This document shows, piece after piece, positions 35,110 through 45,494 of a stretch of 64,000 nucleotides of DNA. The DNA is taken from positions 1,302,001-1,366,000 of the forward strand of contig JASISA010000010.1 in assembly GCA_031771865.1 (NCBI GenBank), read 5' to 3'. The DNA comes from Nothophaeocryptopus gaeumannii (Eukaryota > Ascomycota > Dothideomycetes > Mycosphaerellales > Mycosphaerellaceae). The translations under genes were made by a program, and so were the position numbers. The notes beneath the pieces were generated by a model. It saw nothing but the letters and a program-made list of their open reading frames with translations. It made no database searches and was not told where the DNA came from. Every line of letters starts with the position of its first letter. The stretch's first letter is position 1.

Positions 35110-35649
35110 ATGGACACTGCGACACAAGAACTTTTGGACCATGCATGGTGGTACAAGTGGTACGGCGTTGTCTTCATGTACTTCCTCGCGGGATTTTCAT
35201 TCCGCTTCGTCCGCGCAGGATTCGGTCTTCCTACAATAGGCGTCACTTCTATATGGTCAGGACTCCTACGACTCGAGTGTTCAAGGAGGCTTATGAACGT
35301 TCTGGTCCATGGCGGTCTCAAGCTTAGGATACCTGGTACCTCTACCAATTTTACGCTGGTTCGAAATCTTTTGCCGAATGACTGCGACGCCGCGCGACAC
35401 ATCGAAGGCATCAACAACTGGCCATGCGATCGTTCAAAACTTAGTGATTGGGTCACGGATGCGATGGAGCATGGCTGGAGAGGAGCAAGGATGGACGAGC
35501 TTTTGCAGATCAAAACGATACAGAGCCTCGGACAGCTGTGCCTTCTCGTTCTCATCTGGGCATTAATAGGGTGGGGTATCAAATACGCTAAAGGCGCGCT
35601 GTCCATGACCCAGGCAGAGCCAAAGACTGGCGGGACGGGTCATGTTTGA
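35110..35649 (+). CDS. Hypothetical membrane protein
   Basis: A single-exon 179-residue frame from ATG 35110 (MDTATQELLDHAWWYKWYG). Two hydrophobic segments are visible: about residues 16-38 (WYGVVFMYFLAGF...) and about 145-165 (LCLLVLIWALIGWGIKY). The middle is soluble and carries no recognised motif. Its last 10 bases overlap the end of the minus-strand gene 35640-36005, so the two are convergent with overlapping stop regions. The family is not recognised; moderate doubt whether it is translated. Confidence 0.4.
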   Translation: MDTATQELLDHAWWYKWYGVVFMYFLAGFSFRFVRAGFGLPTIGVTSIWSGLLRLECSRRLMNVLVHGGLKLRIPGTSTNFTLVRNLLPNDCDAARHIEGINNWPCDRSKLSDWVTDAMEHGWRGARMDELLQIKTIQSLGQLCLLVLIWALIGWGIKYAKGALSMTQAEPKTGGTGHV

Positions 35650-36005
35650 GAGGTGCGAGGACGGCGTACACCATGGCCTCTATCTCGGGATCGGGCTATA
35701 GAAGAGTCTGTGGAGGAGTCTGACTCGCTCGACTCGCTTAGCTCTCTCCGCCCGGAACGGAGCTTCTTCTTAAACAACTGATGATAGAAGTCAGCCAATC
35801 TCTGGACTCCTGTAGATTGTCAGCGCGTGTGAGCTTGTGGTGAAGATGCGAGCCCATATGATGACTTACTGTTGTCCATCCACTTTCGGTCTTCACTGTC
35901 TTCGCTGTCTTCACGGTCTTGTCGACGATATTCATCGTCCGATAAATAATCATCGTTGCGGCCTTCGTGTCGCTTTGCGTGTTTTCGTGAGCGTGGGTGC
36001 GCCAT
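35640..36005 (-). CDS. Small RS/acidic nuclear-type protein, two exons
   Basis: Model complement join(35640-35809, 35870-36005), 101 aa. The 60-nt intron has a perfect GTAAGT donor, GCTGAC branch and CTACAG acceptor and preserves frame (KWMDN to RVQRLADFYHQLFKKKLRSG). The N-terminus is MAHPRSRKHAKRHEGRNDDY, followed by an Asp/Glu/Arg-rich and then a Ser-rich run (ESSESDSSTDSS) and a basic end. No known domain. The charge pattern suggests a disordered RNA- or chromatin-associated protein. Divergent from the RS-rich gene at 36.2 kb and convergent with the membrane ORF. Confidence 0.6.
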
Positions 36006-36167
36006 CTTGTCGGCGCGGTGGTGGTGCTGTGATGCTCGACGAGCAGAGCAGAAATCCGTCGAGCTTCCAAAGCCCAAAGCAAACCAACACCGTGCGCCAA
36101 GCCAATAGCGGCTGCTCCCAGCTTCCCGCACGGCAAAATTCGCCACTCGACGCGTCTGCCTCTTTGT

Positions 36168-38318
36168 TTGGAGGTTTGCTGGGTGCGAGAAGACGCGACG
36201 ACACACTCGACCACCTGCTCGCCGAGGGTGCCACCGCTTTCCAACACCAGTGACGAAGCGGAGCGCTTTCCCAGCGAGCTCAGCATCACGTCCCATCGAC
36301 AAGCGACCTCTTCAACACCAACAGACCCGAACCCAGACCCGAACCCAGACGGAGAAGGATCGCCATGTACCCAGAGAGAGGAAGAGGAAGAGCACGTTGA
36401 TGCCTCGCCAGCAGTGCAATCAGCGCGCTTCTTCGGTCCCAACCTGTCCCAAGGACGCGGACGCTCGAGAACCATCATTCGCTCATCTCATAGTCCTAGC
36501 CCTCGCCATCAGAGAGAGAGACCTCGCGGCGTTCCAGACCACGGAAACGAGATCGCCCGACCATCTGTGTCGTCTACTCCTTTACAGCAGGACCTGCAGT
36601 ATCCGGCCTCGGTACAGGACGAGCCCCGCCGTGGTTCAGGCCGTCACCGTCGTCGTGATCCGAGCACTGCTTTCGATAGACGCGAAGAGCCGTTTGGCAC
36701 AGGAGCGTATACCGATTCGCATGGATTTGCCCAAGACCGACAACCAGATCACTTCAACCATCATCATGATCGCAACCATCATAATCAAGTTGGAGACAAT
36801 GGTCATTATCAGGGTGCACGGATCGTAGGGCAGCCGAATCCGAATCCTGAGCCCGAAGAAACGCAGGGATATTTTGTGCACCGTTCTCTAAACATTGTGC
36901 TCACTCGCATGGGCCCTTGGTATCCTGATGGGGATAATGCTGGTCCTGGCAACATCCCGCCCCCCATCAACCCACCACAGGGTCAAGCTGAGTTCCAAGG
37001 ACTTCCCGAAACCTGGAATTCGTCCTGCCGTCTTTGCCAGCAGAAGGGGTTGAAGGTATGTTGCCCTTTGTTGCCTCCAACCTGTCTTGATAATCTCGCT
37101 GACATGTCACAGTGTGACCTGCTAAAGCAGATTGCCGGTGCTATTATCTATGGTCTTCCACCTAATGGCATCTGCTGCTCAGGCTGCTTGGGCCAGAGGG
37201 ACAAGAGAGGAAAACTGATGGTGTGTCAGACCAGAATGGAAGTCAAGAAGTACTTCTTTTCCATCAACTCTCCCAACTGCAGCGAAGCAGCGTACAACGA
37301 AGATTTTGTCGAGATCGTACGCCTCCGAGAAATGCAGAAACACAGCGATCGGACTCGGAACCCGCCGCAACCCCGTCAGCGTGCCCAGACCGATAATGGC
37401 CAGTTTGCTCCTCAAATGGCACCGGCGTTTTATCCAATGAACGCTCCTTTGCCATCACTGGCCCCTCGCTCGATGGTGGCTCCTTCCCCAGCAATGAGCC
37501 ATCGCTCAATGATGGCTCCTCCATCAAGCGCCCGCCCTCCATCGACGAATCGGTTCGCAGCGTCGAATCAACCTGTATATCATTGGCCAGAACAGCAATC
37601 TCAGGCCCAGATGCAAGACTACCAGGCGATGCAGGCCAAGATGGAGCAGATGGAGACTGAACTTGCTCAGTCTCGTAAAGACCGGAAACGCGACATTGAA
37701 GACGCGGAACGCAGGGCAACCGAGGCAGCTGATGATTTCCATGGCAAATGGGCCGAGCGCAAGGAGAAAGCTTTTCAGCGGGAGATCGCCAAGCGAGCCC
37801 GTGGACGTTCGCGTAGTCCAAGCCACAGTCCTGATCGCAGATCGTCTCGTCACCACCGGCATCGATCTCCAGATCGCCGTCGTCGCTCACCCTCGCCAGA
37901 TCGCCGCCCTCGTCACTCGCCCTCGCCAGATCGCCGCCCTCGTCGCTCGCCCTCGCCAGATCACCGCCGCCGTCGCTCGCCGTCGCTCGATCGTCGTCAT
38001 CGATCCCGAGATGACCGTGGTGAGTCCCGCCGTCGCGAGGAGTCTCGCAACAGCCGCGCATCGCCTCCACAGCAAGCCCGACGTCCTCAACACGGCGCAG
38101 GTCGGCGCGGTCGTGCAACAACTCCTACGTCAGCATTGATGACATCGCTGGCTTCATGGGCACCCACCCTGTGCAGCTTCCTGACGACGAGCGCCGTGGT
38201 CCTGGTCGGGATCGTGGTCGTCGTGATGGACGTGGCCGTGGCCGTGGTTGAGTCGACGACCATCTCTGGTTTGCCCGGCAAGCTTATTGCCATTTTTTTC
38301 CTGTACCACATTTGCTGA
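36168..38318 (+). CDS. Cys-motif plus RS-repeat protein, unrecognised
   Basis: A long open frame. Seen: a disordered N-terminus; a possible zinc-binding region (SCRLCQQKGLK joined to CDLLKQIAG..., then GICCSGCLGQRDK and LMVC); a short coiled coil (KMEQMETELAQSRKDRKR); and four RS/SPD repeats (RSPSPDRRPR). A typical intron, 37056-37112 (GTATGT, GCTGAC, CACAG), is exactly 57 nt, so both spliced and unspliced forms stay in frame. Problems: no ATG opens this frame (36168 is TTG), so a 5' exon is missing from my model. The last 75 codons look non-coding, whereas another frame ends more naturally at 38251 with YVSIDDIAGFMGTHPVQLPD and a GRGRGRG tail. RS repeats suggest a splicing or RNA-binding role, an inference only. 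Confidence 0.5.
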   Translation: MEVCWVREDATTHSTTCSPRVPPLSNTSDEAERFPSELSITSHRQATSSTPTDPNPDPNPDGEGSPCTQREEEEEHVDASPAVQSARFFGPNLSQGRGRSRTIIRSSHSPSPRHQRERPRGVPDHGNEIARPSVSSTPLQQDLQYPASVQDEPRRGSGRHRRRDPSTAFDRREEPFGTGAYTDSHGFAQDRQPDHFNHHHDRNHHNQVGDNGHYQGARIVGQPNPNPEPEETQGYFVHRSLNIVLTRMGPWYPDGDNAGPGNIPPPINPPQGQAEFQGLPETWNSSCRLCQQKGLKVCCPLLPPTCLDNLADMSQCDLLKQIAGAIIYGLPPNGICCSGCLGQRDKRGKLMVCQTRMEVKKYFFSINSPNCSEAAYNEDFVEIVRLREMQKHSDRTRNPPQPRQRAQTDNGQFAPQMAPAFYPMNAPLPSLAPRSMVAPSPAMSHRSMMAPPSSARPPSTNRFAASNQPVYHWPEQQSQAQMQDYQAMQAKMEQMETELAQSRKDRKRDIEDAERRATEAADDFHGKWAERKEKAFQREIAKRARGRSRSPSHSPDRRSSRHHRHRSPDRRRRSPSPDRRPRHSPSPDRRPRRSPSPDHRRRRSPSLDRRHRSRDDRGESRRREESRNSRASPPQQARRPQHGAGRRGRATTPTSALMTSLASWAPTLCSFLTTSAVVLVGIVVVVMDVAVAVVESTTISGLPGKLIAIFFLYHIC
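37858..38010 (+). repeat. 27-bp-type tandem repeats encoding RS/SPD motifs
   Basis: Four imperfect copies of a unit like TCGCCAGATCGCCGCCCTCG encode RR(P/R)R(H/R)SPSPD. They are in frame with the surrounding protein, so the length variation they allow is frame-neutral. Confidence 0.8.
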
Positions 38319-39445
38319 TCGACAGGTGCTGCCTGGGAATTGCAATGCTTCGATGTGCCTTTAGCAAGACCTCGCCTTCGCGTTGAGCTTGAGAAAGACC
38401 TCAAGCTTCTCCTTTGATACGCCTTAAGCAAGACCTGCCTTGAGAATGACCTCGACCTTTCTCCGGTGCGCCTTTGGCAAGACTTCGCTCTGCGTTGCTC
38501 TTGAAAATGACCATCGCGATGCCATTAACATGACCTTGACTCTTGGGCGATACGAGAGATAGTACACAGACAGATATCCAAATGTGTTATCTCTCCTCTA
38601 TTCTTCTACTCTTATGCAAATGTATTCTCGCTGATGCTTGACTTCGTTGACACCACACAGCACAGTGCGTCTCTTGCGCTCCCGCCGCCATCTTTCTCAT
38701 CGTCAAAACACCGCAATGCATCTCATATCCTCATGTCCATCGGTGCTATGCTCTTTCTCGTATGCGCGAATTGTGTTGGAGGCTTGTTGATGGGCTGCAG
38801 AGGCGGTGGTGGCAGGCGGGTGATGTACATGTGAGGTTGGAAGAAACTCTCACACCGACCATTCCAATTTCAGCCCGCCGCCAACCACTCGCACAGCTTC
38901 CCCACGAAATCTCCACGACGGAGAGGATCTTCTTCTCTCCGAAACCCCATTACCTGGCTGCATTAACTTGCCAATCTTCTCCAATTCATCTCCGTTGATC
39001 ATCTTCTTTCAGACCTTGCTGACTTCCTTGGTTTCAGGCAATGCACGGTAATAGATCGAGAGAATGTCCTTGGAGTGGACCACGCAGGTCTATCTACCTC
39101 CGTACAGAGACTCCTCGCAAGCGTGAACACCGGAGCCTCTGCCTGGAGCCTTTAACCAAATCGCAGCTAAAGACCGAGCTCTTTAATTGCATACTACCAG
39201 TGCGCGCCTCTTCTATTATGCTCGGGGTGCAACGCATGCCGAGTGTTACGACAAAAGTGAAGAATTTGCTCTTCGCATATCGGTCGCATCGGCAAGCGCC
39301 GTGAAGTGGAACCATGTCATCGACAATATGACCTGCGGCGCGTCAAGAAGCGGTGTCGCAGCCATGGAGGCCTCTTGTGTGACCGTCGCCGACTCTCAGC
39401 ACTGCCATCCTCCTCTGGACCCACAAGGCGCGTTCCAGACTGCTT
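38319..39445. other. Gene-poor stretch with a degenerate minisatellite
   Basis: About 1.1 kb. At about 38355-38520 a degenerate repeat (GC-CTT-AGCAAGACCTCG-CTT ... GA-AATGACCTC) occurs three times with variable spacing. No gene was supported in the rest. Confidence 0.5.
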
Positions 39446-41204
39446 TTGGAGGCCGTCAGCGTCTTGAGGTTGTCCAGCTGCTCTTTACTGGCCAAGACCG
39501 CTTGGCAAGAAAGAACTCATGTCGCCGCAGTGCCTGACACGCCCGTGGCGACGCTCAACTCCAATCTCACCTCAAAGGCTGACGCACTCGCTGCTCTGGC
39601 ATCCGCATTGGGAAATGCGACGATCGCCTATTCGGGTGACCTCGAACACGGAACCTCCAACGCACGAGCATGGATTGCACAACGCAAGGAAAAGCCAGAC
39701 GCCATGGTATCCCCAACGGCCCAGAGCAAGTCAGCGTCCTCATGCAGTTCTACTATGGTGCGAACCAGCTTTGGGATGATGGTTTCGCTATCAAGGGAGG
39801 AGGCCACGCCGACTTTGGAGGTGCTGAGTCTTCCAGTGTGATCATTGATCTTGGGAACATCGCAACGACAACCGTTGTGTCCAAACCTGCCAGCAACTTC
39901 ATCAGCAACAGCACCGACTATGCTGTCCTCAAGGTCGGCGGTGGCGCAGAGGCTGGAGCGATTCATAGCGCACTTGATGGAACCGGTTAGGCCTTCCTTG
40001 GTCCTCGAGCTGCCTCTATCGGAGTCGGTGGTTTCTTCCTCTGCGGTGGAAAAGCATTTCAGACCAATCGATACGGGGTGGCGAACGACAATCTGCTCGG
40101 CGTCGAAGTCGTACTGATCGATGGCACGATCATATAAGCGAACCCGGAGAATGAGTACAGTGATCTACTCTGGGCAGCTACTGGTGGAGGCTGGCTCGGG
40201 TTCGGGGTTGTCACTCACCTCTACCTGCAAGCTAATCCAGACCCGGGCGATGTCTTCGTTGGCACAATCGCATGGGGCGAGGACAAGGCAGCTGAGGTCT
40301 TCAAGAAGACTGCGACCTAGTGGAAAGGCAACTCGGACCCAGACGCTTCTCCAGCCCTACTCTACTACCTTAAAACCGACCAACATCAACACTCTGGTAC
40401 CTGTCAAGGAGCGTCAATTCACCTTCCAGCTCAACGCTTTGTTCTACGGTGGCTCATGGGCGAAGTTCATTGAGTCGCTCGGATCGTTCTATGTGAAAGC
40501 GGACAGCATCACCTTCACCAAGTACTCGTTGAAGACCCTGGATCAGTATCTGCTTACAAACTACCGATACGGATATCACCGCCTCTTTTATGGCAAGAGC
40601 CGCACGAACTCAACCTCCGACTTCTACAAAGACACCTTTGCCGTCTACAAGGAGACTGTCAAGGGCTTGCTTGCTCGTGGCGAAGATCTCGGACATACCT
40701 TGTGGGTTGATGAGTGTAAGTGTTACCACCGAGAACATTCAAACTCATGGGCTGATTCATGATCAGATGTTTTCCTGCAAGGGACGGCAAAGGGCCAGCT
40801 CTCGATTCCGACACTGCCTGGCCGCATTCCACGAGCGCGCATATCACACTCACATCAGGCGAATGAAGCCTCGACAGCACTACCGAGTATTGTTTACTCG
40901 CGAGATCGCAAGATGATGTCCTACCTGCGTGACTCTTAAGAACGGGCTTGATGAGCCCACTATCTACGATTACCCGAACTACATGTAAGATCTCGATTCC
41001 CTCATCCCTCGTTTCATACTGACATCCATGAACAGCGCGCCCTACAGCGTAATTGAGGAAGTCTGGGATGCTGAGAACTTCAAGTGGTTGCTGCAGATCA
41101 AGGAGAAGTATGACCCCAATTGTCAGTTCAACAGAGGTCGGGTACCAGCTACGAGTGCCTGCGTAAGCAGAGGCGTGGCCACAACATTTCTGAAGATTAA
41201 CTAA
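39446..41204 (+). pseudogene. Secreted-type FAD-linked oxidase (BBE family), disrupted
   Basis: Seen: a signal-like start region, NATIAYSGDLEHGTSNARAW, a frameshift near 39715, then the FAD_binding_4 core in one frame: GFAIKGGGHADFGGAESSSV, VLKVGGGAEAGAIHSALDG, TAG (39988-39990), ASIGVGGFFLCGGKAF, NDNLLGVEVVLIDGTII, TAA (40135-40137), DLLWAATGGGWLGFGVVTHL, TAG (40318-40320). Then a frameshift near 40375 leads into RQFTFQLNALFYGG, the intron at about 40715-40766, another frameshift near 40935, and, after an intron ending near 41034, the BBE C-terminus (FKWLLQIKEKYDPNCQFNRG). Known: family members are secreted flavin oxidases acting on sugars or alkaloid-like substrates. At least three stops and three frameshifts: dead copy. 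Confidence 0.88.
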
Positions 41205-41409
41205 GAGGCTACTTGTTTGCATTCCTCAACCGATCATATTAAGACCTCATAACTCACTCCATATCGTGCCGAATCATCACTTGAGATTGCTCACACCCCA
41301 GCTCGGGACGCACATTGAACCAAGATCGCAGGCATCACCATGTACCGTTTTCCCCTCGCCTGCCATATTGCGCACTCATACCCAGTCTCCGCCTTCCAGT
41401 CTACACCAA

Positions 41410-41805
41410 TTACGTCGAAAACACCTTCCTCGGAATCCTTAACACATCCCCCTCATCAATCTCCCACATCCTAACCTCAATCTCACATTCCTCCGCATGC
41501 TTCCCTTCATACTCCACACAACAATGCGAGGCCCTCTGCAACAGCTCTCTCTTCTCTTCATCCGAGTATTTCCCTTTCCGGACTTCTATCACGACCCGAA
41601 TATATCGATAATTCATCGCGTCGCCTCCGCCTGCCACACTGAGAAGCGCGCCGGAGCCGTTGTGCATGTAGTCTGTGATGACTTTGATGGAACTTGATGG
41701 CGCGGAGGGAGCGAAGTGCCGATGGGAGGCTATGAGGCGGTCGTCGAGGGGTTTGGTGAATGAGCGGTTTGCTTTGGAGGTTATTGAGACTAGGTATGTT
41801 GCCAT
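41410..41805 (-). CDS. Tautomerase-superfamily-like hypothetical protein
   Basis: A single-exon 131-residue frame from a clean ATG at 41805 (MATYLVSITSKANRS). The centre reads SVAGGGDAMNYRYIRVVIEV, then RKGKYSDEEKRELLQRA. This resembles the GGGD...FI-V-I-I-R-GRS-E-K-L pattern of 5-carboxymethyl-2-hydroxymuconate isomerase/tautomerase proteins. The catalytic N-terminal Pro of true tautomerases is absent (Ala follows Met), so enzymatic activity is doubtful. It sits alone between two decayed regions. The family call is tentative. Confidence 0.45.
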   Translation of the reverse strand: MATYLVSITSKANRSFTKPLDDRLIASHRHFAPSAPSSSIKVITDYMHNGSGALLSVAGGGDAMNYRYIRVVIEVRKGKYSDEEKRELLQRASHCCVEYEGKHAEECEIEVRMWEIDEGDVLRIPRKVFST

Positions 41806-43352
41806 GGGTTGTGAGAGAGTGAGTTGTTAGTCCTAGTCAATGGAGTTGAGTGATGGTATTTGCCGGGGGGTTTAACGAAGAGTTCAAGTGGGTAGGAGAC
41901 GGCTGTCTTGTGTGTGTTCTCATACATAATACCTTGTGTTTGCTCTACTACGCTCTTAGCTGCACCTTTCCTTCGTGGTGGCTATGCCTCAACTTCGCCC
42001 ACACCCTAGCCGCCAGCTCGCCAAAGGTGCGGACAGCAAAACGGTAAACGCCAAGATCTACTCTTTCTGCTGTCCACGCCTGCGCTGGCCTCTTCAAATT
42101 ACGAAGATTATATAGCTGGATAGAGCAAGCTTCGAAGAGTTGTGTGCAGAGTAATTTGGCATGCAAAAGCATTATTGAAGGTGTGTTAGGTGAATTTTGT
42201 CGCAAAGCTGATTTACCGTTGTCGCCAAGTCCTCGGCAAAATCTTTTGCCGATCCGAAAACAAGACAAAGCTTAAATCTTCCCACTTCGGCTTCACATTT
42301 CAATTGCCAAAAATTTCCTGCACAGATCTTCGCAAAAAAGCAAAAACCTACAGCACGAGGAATTCCCGTATGCTCACGCACTACAGTACTAATCTCCCGG
42401 TAACATGTTTAACCTGAAAGAGCGGACGGGGTTTCGTGCTTTCATGTTCCTGTGGCCGTAGATGGATGCTAAGGATGTCAACGGAATATAAAGCCGCCTT
42501 TTTCGCGGGGTGGGCAGGTGGACTTGTTCGTGGGAGCGTTTCGATGAGTGTGGACAACTCTTGAAGAGCAGGATGACAGAACGACGGTCGACGAACCTCA
42601 TAATGTGGGACAAAGGGATTGAAACCTACGGGATCCAATTGGTAACATCTTTTTCGGCGCCTCCTTCGCCTCGCTACTGATCGCCACTGCTGACTGGTCT
42701 TCTTCTCAGGCAAGTCCAGGAGATCTCTGCCGCCTAGTGCCAATCCTGTCCTATACCCTGGGTCTATTGCCGTGGAGATCACTGCATTTGCTCTCCAAGG
42801 CATTCATTCTCAGGAGTAACGGGGCTCTCTCAGCACCCTAGGGACTCTCCGCTCTCAAGACTCCCACCAAAGCCGACTTCGCGAGTTCTCCTCGGTGAAT
42901 GCTGCTCATACCCGTGATCCATCATGATTCAGAGTTCCTAACCCGGCAAAGATACCAGGCCGAGGAGCTGAGGTCTCACGGTATGCCGGTGAATGCAAGC
43001 AACCTCTGCAATGAGGGTGACGAGGTGCAAGCATTTGCATCTCGCATGGTTGCTGATGGATACAGATGCTCAGACCTTTGAGAGATTTGCAATGGGCAAT
43101 ACCTTTCTATGAACAAGCTCTGGTGTGTACTGAGAAGAATCGCGCTCGAAAGCAGTGTAAGACTACGACACTCGTTTGCTCTACTAACATCCTCAGTGCT
43201 CCGCCACGCCTGCCAACACAATCGTAAACAAAGTATCTGCAGAAAAAATAAGGGCGCAACCTTCAATCGGTAACGACTCTGTCTACTGTCTTCACCATCA
43301 ATTGATCCGGGAGACGACGTCCGCTTGTCCGCCATTCTTCCTCATCCTTCCC
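41806..43352. other. Gene-poor stretch
   Basis: About 1.5 kb, partly AT-rich around 42100-42380. Short open frames only; nothing could be supported. Confidence 0.5.
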
Positions 43353-44097
43353 CTACTGTGGAGGCCCTGGTGGTTTAGAACAACCCGTGCCGTTCCTAAT
43401 CATGGTCAGCGATTTACTCACTCGTAAGAGAACACGCGATACGTACGTGTAGCAGAACTGCGTAACTCCATTAGCAGCCCTCTGCCCATTGACGACGCTC
43501 AACAGCATTGGCGTAATGCCACGGGCATTCGGATCATTGATCATCGTAGTGCCCTCTTCGCATCCATCGGCACCACAAGAATCCTCGTGCTCGTACAAAG
43601 CACCGCACTCCTGATGCAAGTAAGGCCAGAAGATGAAGTAGCCGCTGTCACCTTTCTGCAGGTTGAAAGTCTGCGTGTTGGATGTGGCTGTGGAAGAGCC
43701 CCATTTCCAGGACGCGCCGACGCCGGCAGATACCTTGAAGAAGTCTCCAATTCCGCCATCAACACTGAATGTGAACGACTGAGAGACATTTTAGGTGCTG
43801 GAGATGGCGTTGCTGCAGCTGTCGATATCACAGGAGATTGTTGCCGAGACGGTCTGTGGGTCTCCGATGATGTTTTGCATGCTGTTCATGACATAGCTGT
43901 GAAGCGATCAGAAGTTGAACTCTCGAGCAATGCAGAAGCTCGGGGACTCACGATCGCTGGCAGGTGTTTGGGCTGTTCGTGGTGAAATCCTGAGGATCGC
44001 AGACGGGAGTGTCGTCCTGACGAGCAAGCAGCTCCAATGGAGCGGCATGGGTTGCGGCGATGAAAGATGCCAAAGCGGCAATCTTGAGCGAGTGCAT
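43353..44097 (-). pseudogene. Secreted protein with a single premature TAA
   Basis: Three exons: complement join(43353-43395, 43447-43896, 43952-44097), 212 codons. Introns of 55 and 51 nt are canonical and in phase. Seen: a signal peptide (MHSLKIAALASFIAATHAA), a Cys-containing pro-like segment (DDTPVCDPQDF), SATISCDIDSCSNAISST, then TAA at 43793-43791. The same frame continues NVSQSFTFSVDGGIGDFF, ASWKWGSSTATSN, YLHQECGALYEHEDSC, and ends GTGCSKPPGPPQ. All else, including both splice pairs, is intact, so the stop is recent, polymorphic, or a sequencing error (CAA to TAA would explain it). The Cys-rich secreted architecture is compatible with an effector or wall protein, but no known family is recognised. 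Confidence 0.7.
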
Positions 44098-45494
44098 GAT
44101 AGCGAACGATGATTGGAGTGATTGAAGTCTGCTGGAGGTTTTAGCTGCTTGCTGTTCTAGATGTATTGTTTCATTCGCGAAGTTGCGTCTTCTTATAACC
44201 GTTCTCTGGACGCTTCTCGACGCTTTCTTGGTGCCATTGTAACTTCATCTCTGGTCGTTGGTGGCGTGTTGCAATTGATCACTTTCTTGCTCTGTTTTCC
44301 ATCATGTTACATGGTTGTGGTCACAGGAGCGACGTTCTACCTTCAAGTGACTTCTTGACAACGAATGGGGCATCTCAGACGACGGCACGTTGTGTGGTCG
44401 TGGGCATCCATCTTCGATGCCAAGAAGTTACTATTGTCTTAATGACAATTGGCGTTCATACAAGCGCTCGCCAAGAATGTTGGTCTACTGTGCGGTCGCC
44501 CTGATACCGTCGGAGTTCGTGATCCCCATGGAGAGGTGGTACTCCCAGTCGTCAGTAGATGTCGGCTCCACGTATCTAGTCTCATAGCGCGGTAGCTATG
44601 TGAAACCCTCATATACCTTTCGGACGTCCTTTGAGGCTCCCAACCAATAGCGACGAGCAACCATCGGTCGCCGTGTGGCGTTCATGTGGCATGCCAAGAA
44701 TGCAAGGGCCACGACTCCCTTGTCAGCTGAAAAGCGTGCATCTCTAGCTCACAGTCAGGCAATGCCTTCTGTATACTTGATGCTCGCAAATTAAAGCTTG
44801 TTTTGAAGATCAGAATCATCGGCCTGTCTACCAAAACCGGGCTTACGAGTGCAGGTACCAGGCCCGCAATTGACCGACTTGAGTCTTCTTCACAACTTGA
44901 ACGTCGACTTCTGCGAACAGCTCCTCAGTCGTGAGCAAATCGCCACGAAAACATCTCCTCTGTTGAGATGGAAGAAGCCTGTGGCTTTGCACTGCGGGGC
45001 GGATGTATCGATTAATGACGGCTGAAAGTTGACAATCATCCATCAGCCCCATCAACGCCTCTCACATCGACCTGCGACATGTTCCCAATCGTTGTCCACT
45101 TCAACTCACAGTCCGCTTCAGGCATCAAATTCATCGACAGCATCATCCAACCCATCAGCAACATCGACATCAGCAACAAAAGCCACCCTATCCTCGTCAC
45201 CTGGACGCCCAGGATCCGGCAGCGCGCACTACACATTCCAGGACTTACGCCTCCCCACCCCGAATATCCCTACATTCAACATCCGCAATACTTGTTCCGT
45301 CAATCTGCCGTCCACAAAATTTATCTGCATACACAAGGATGGCGCACTTCCGGTTATTCGTAGAAATTCCGCTTCCCTAGCCTCCTTCTTGACTTTGTAA
45401 TCGTCTCTTCCAGTGTGTGACGAGATGTTGAAAGGTTTCTTGTTCGGCAAATCATTCATTGAACGTACTGCATATCTTCACTTACCATCATCTA
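44098..45494. other. Gene-poor stretch
   Basis: About 1.4 kb. The part near 44100-44200 is the promoter side of the minus-strand secreted gene. No further gene model is supported. Confidence 0.5.

Noticed and set aside
35738..36478. 246-codon minus-strand open frame across the divergent region
   Set aside because: It conflicts with the well-spliced two-exon gene at 35640-36005 and is antisense to the RS-repeat gene; composition is non-specific.
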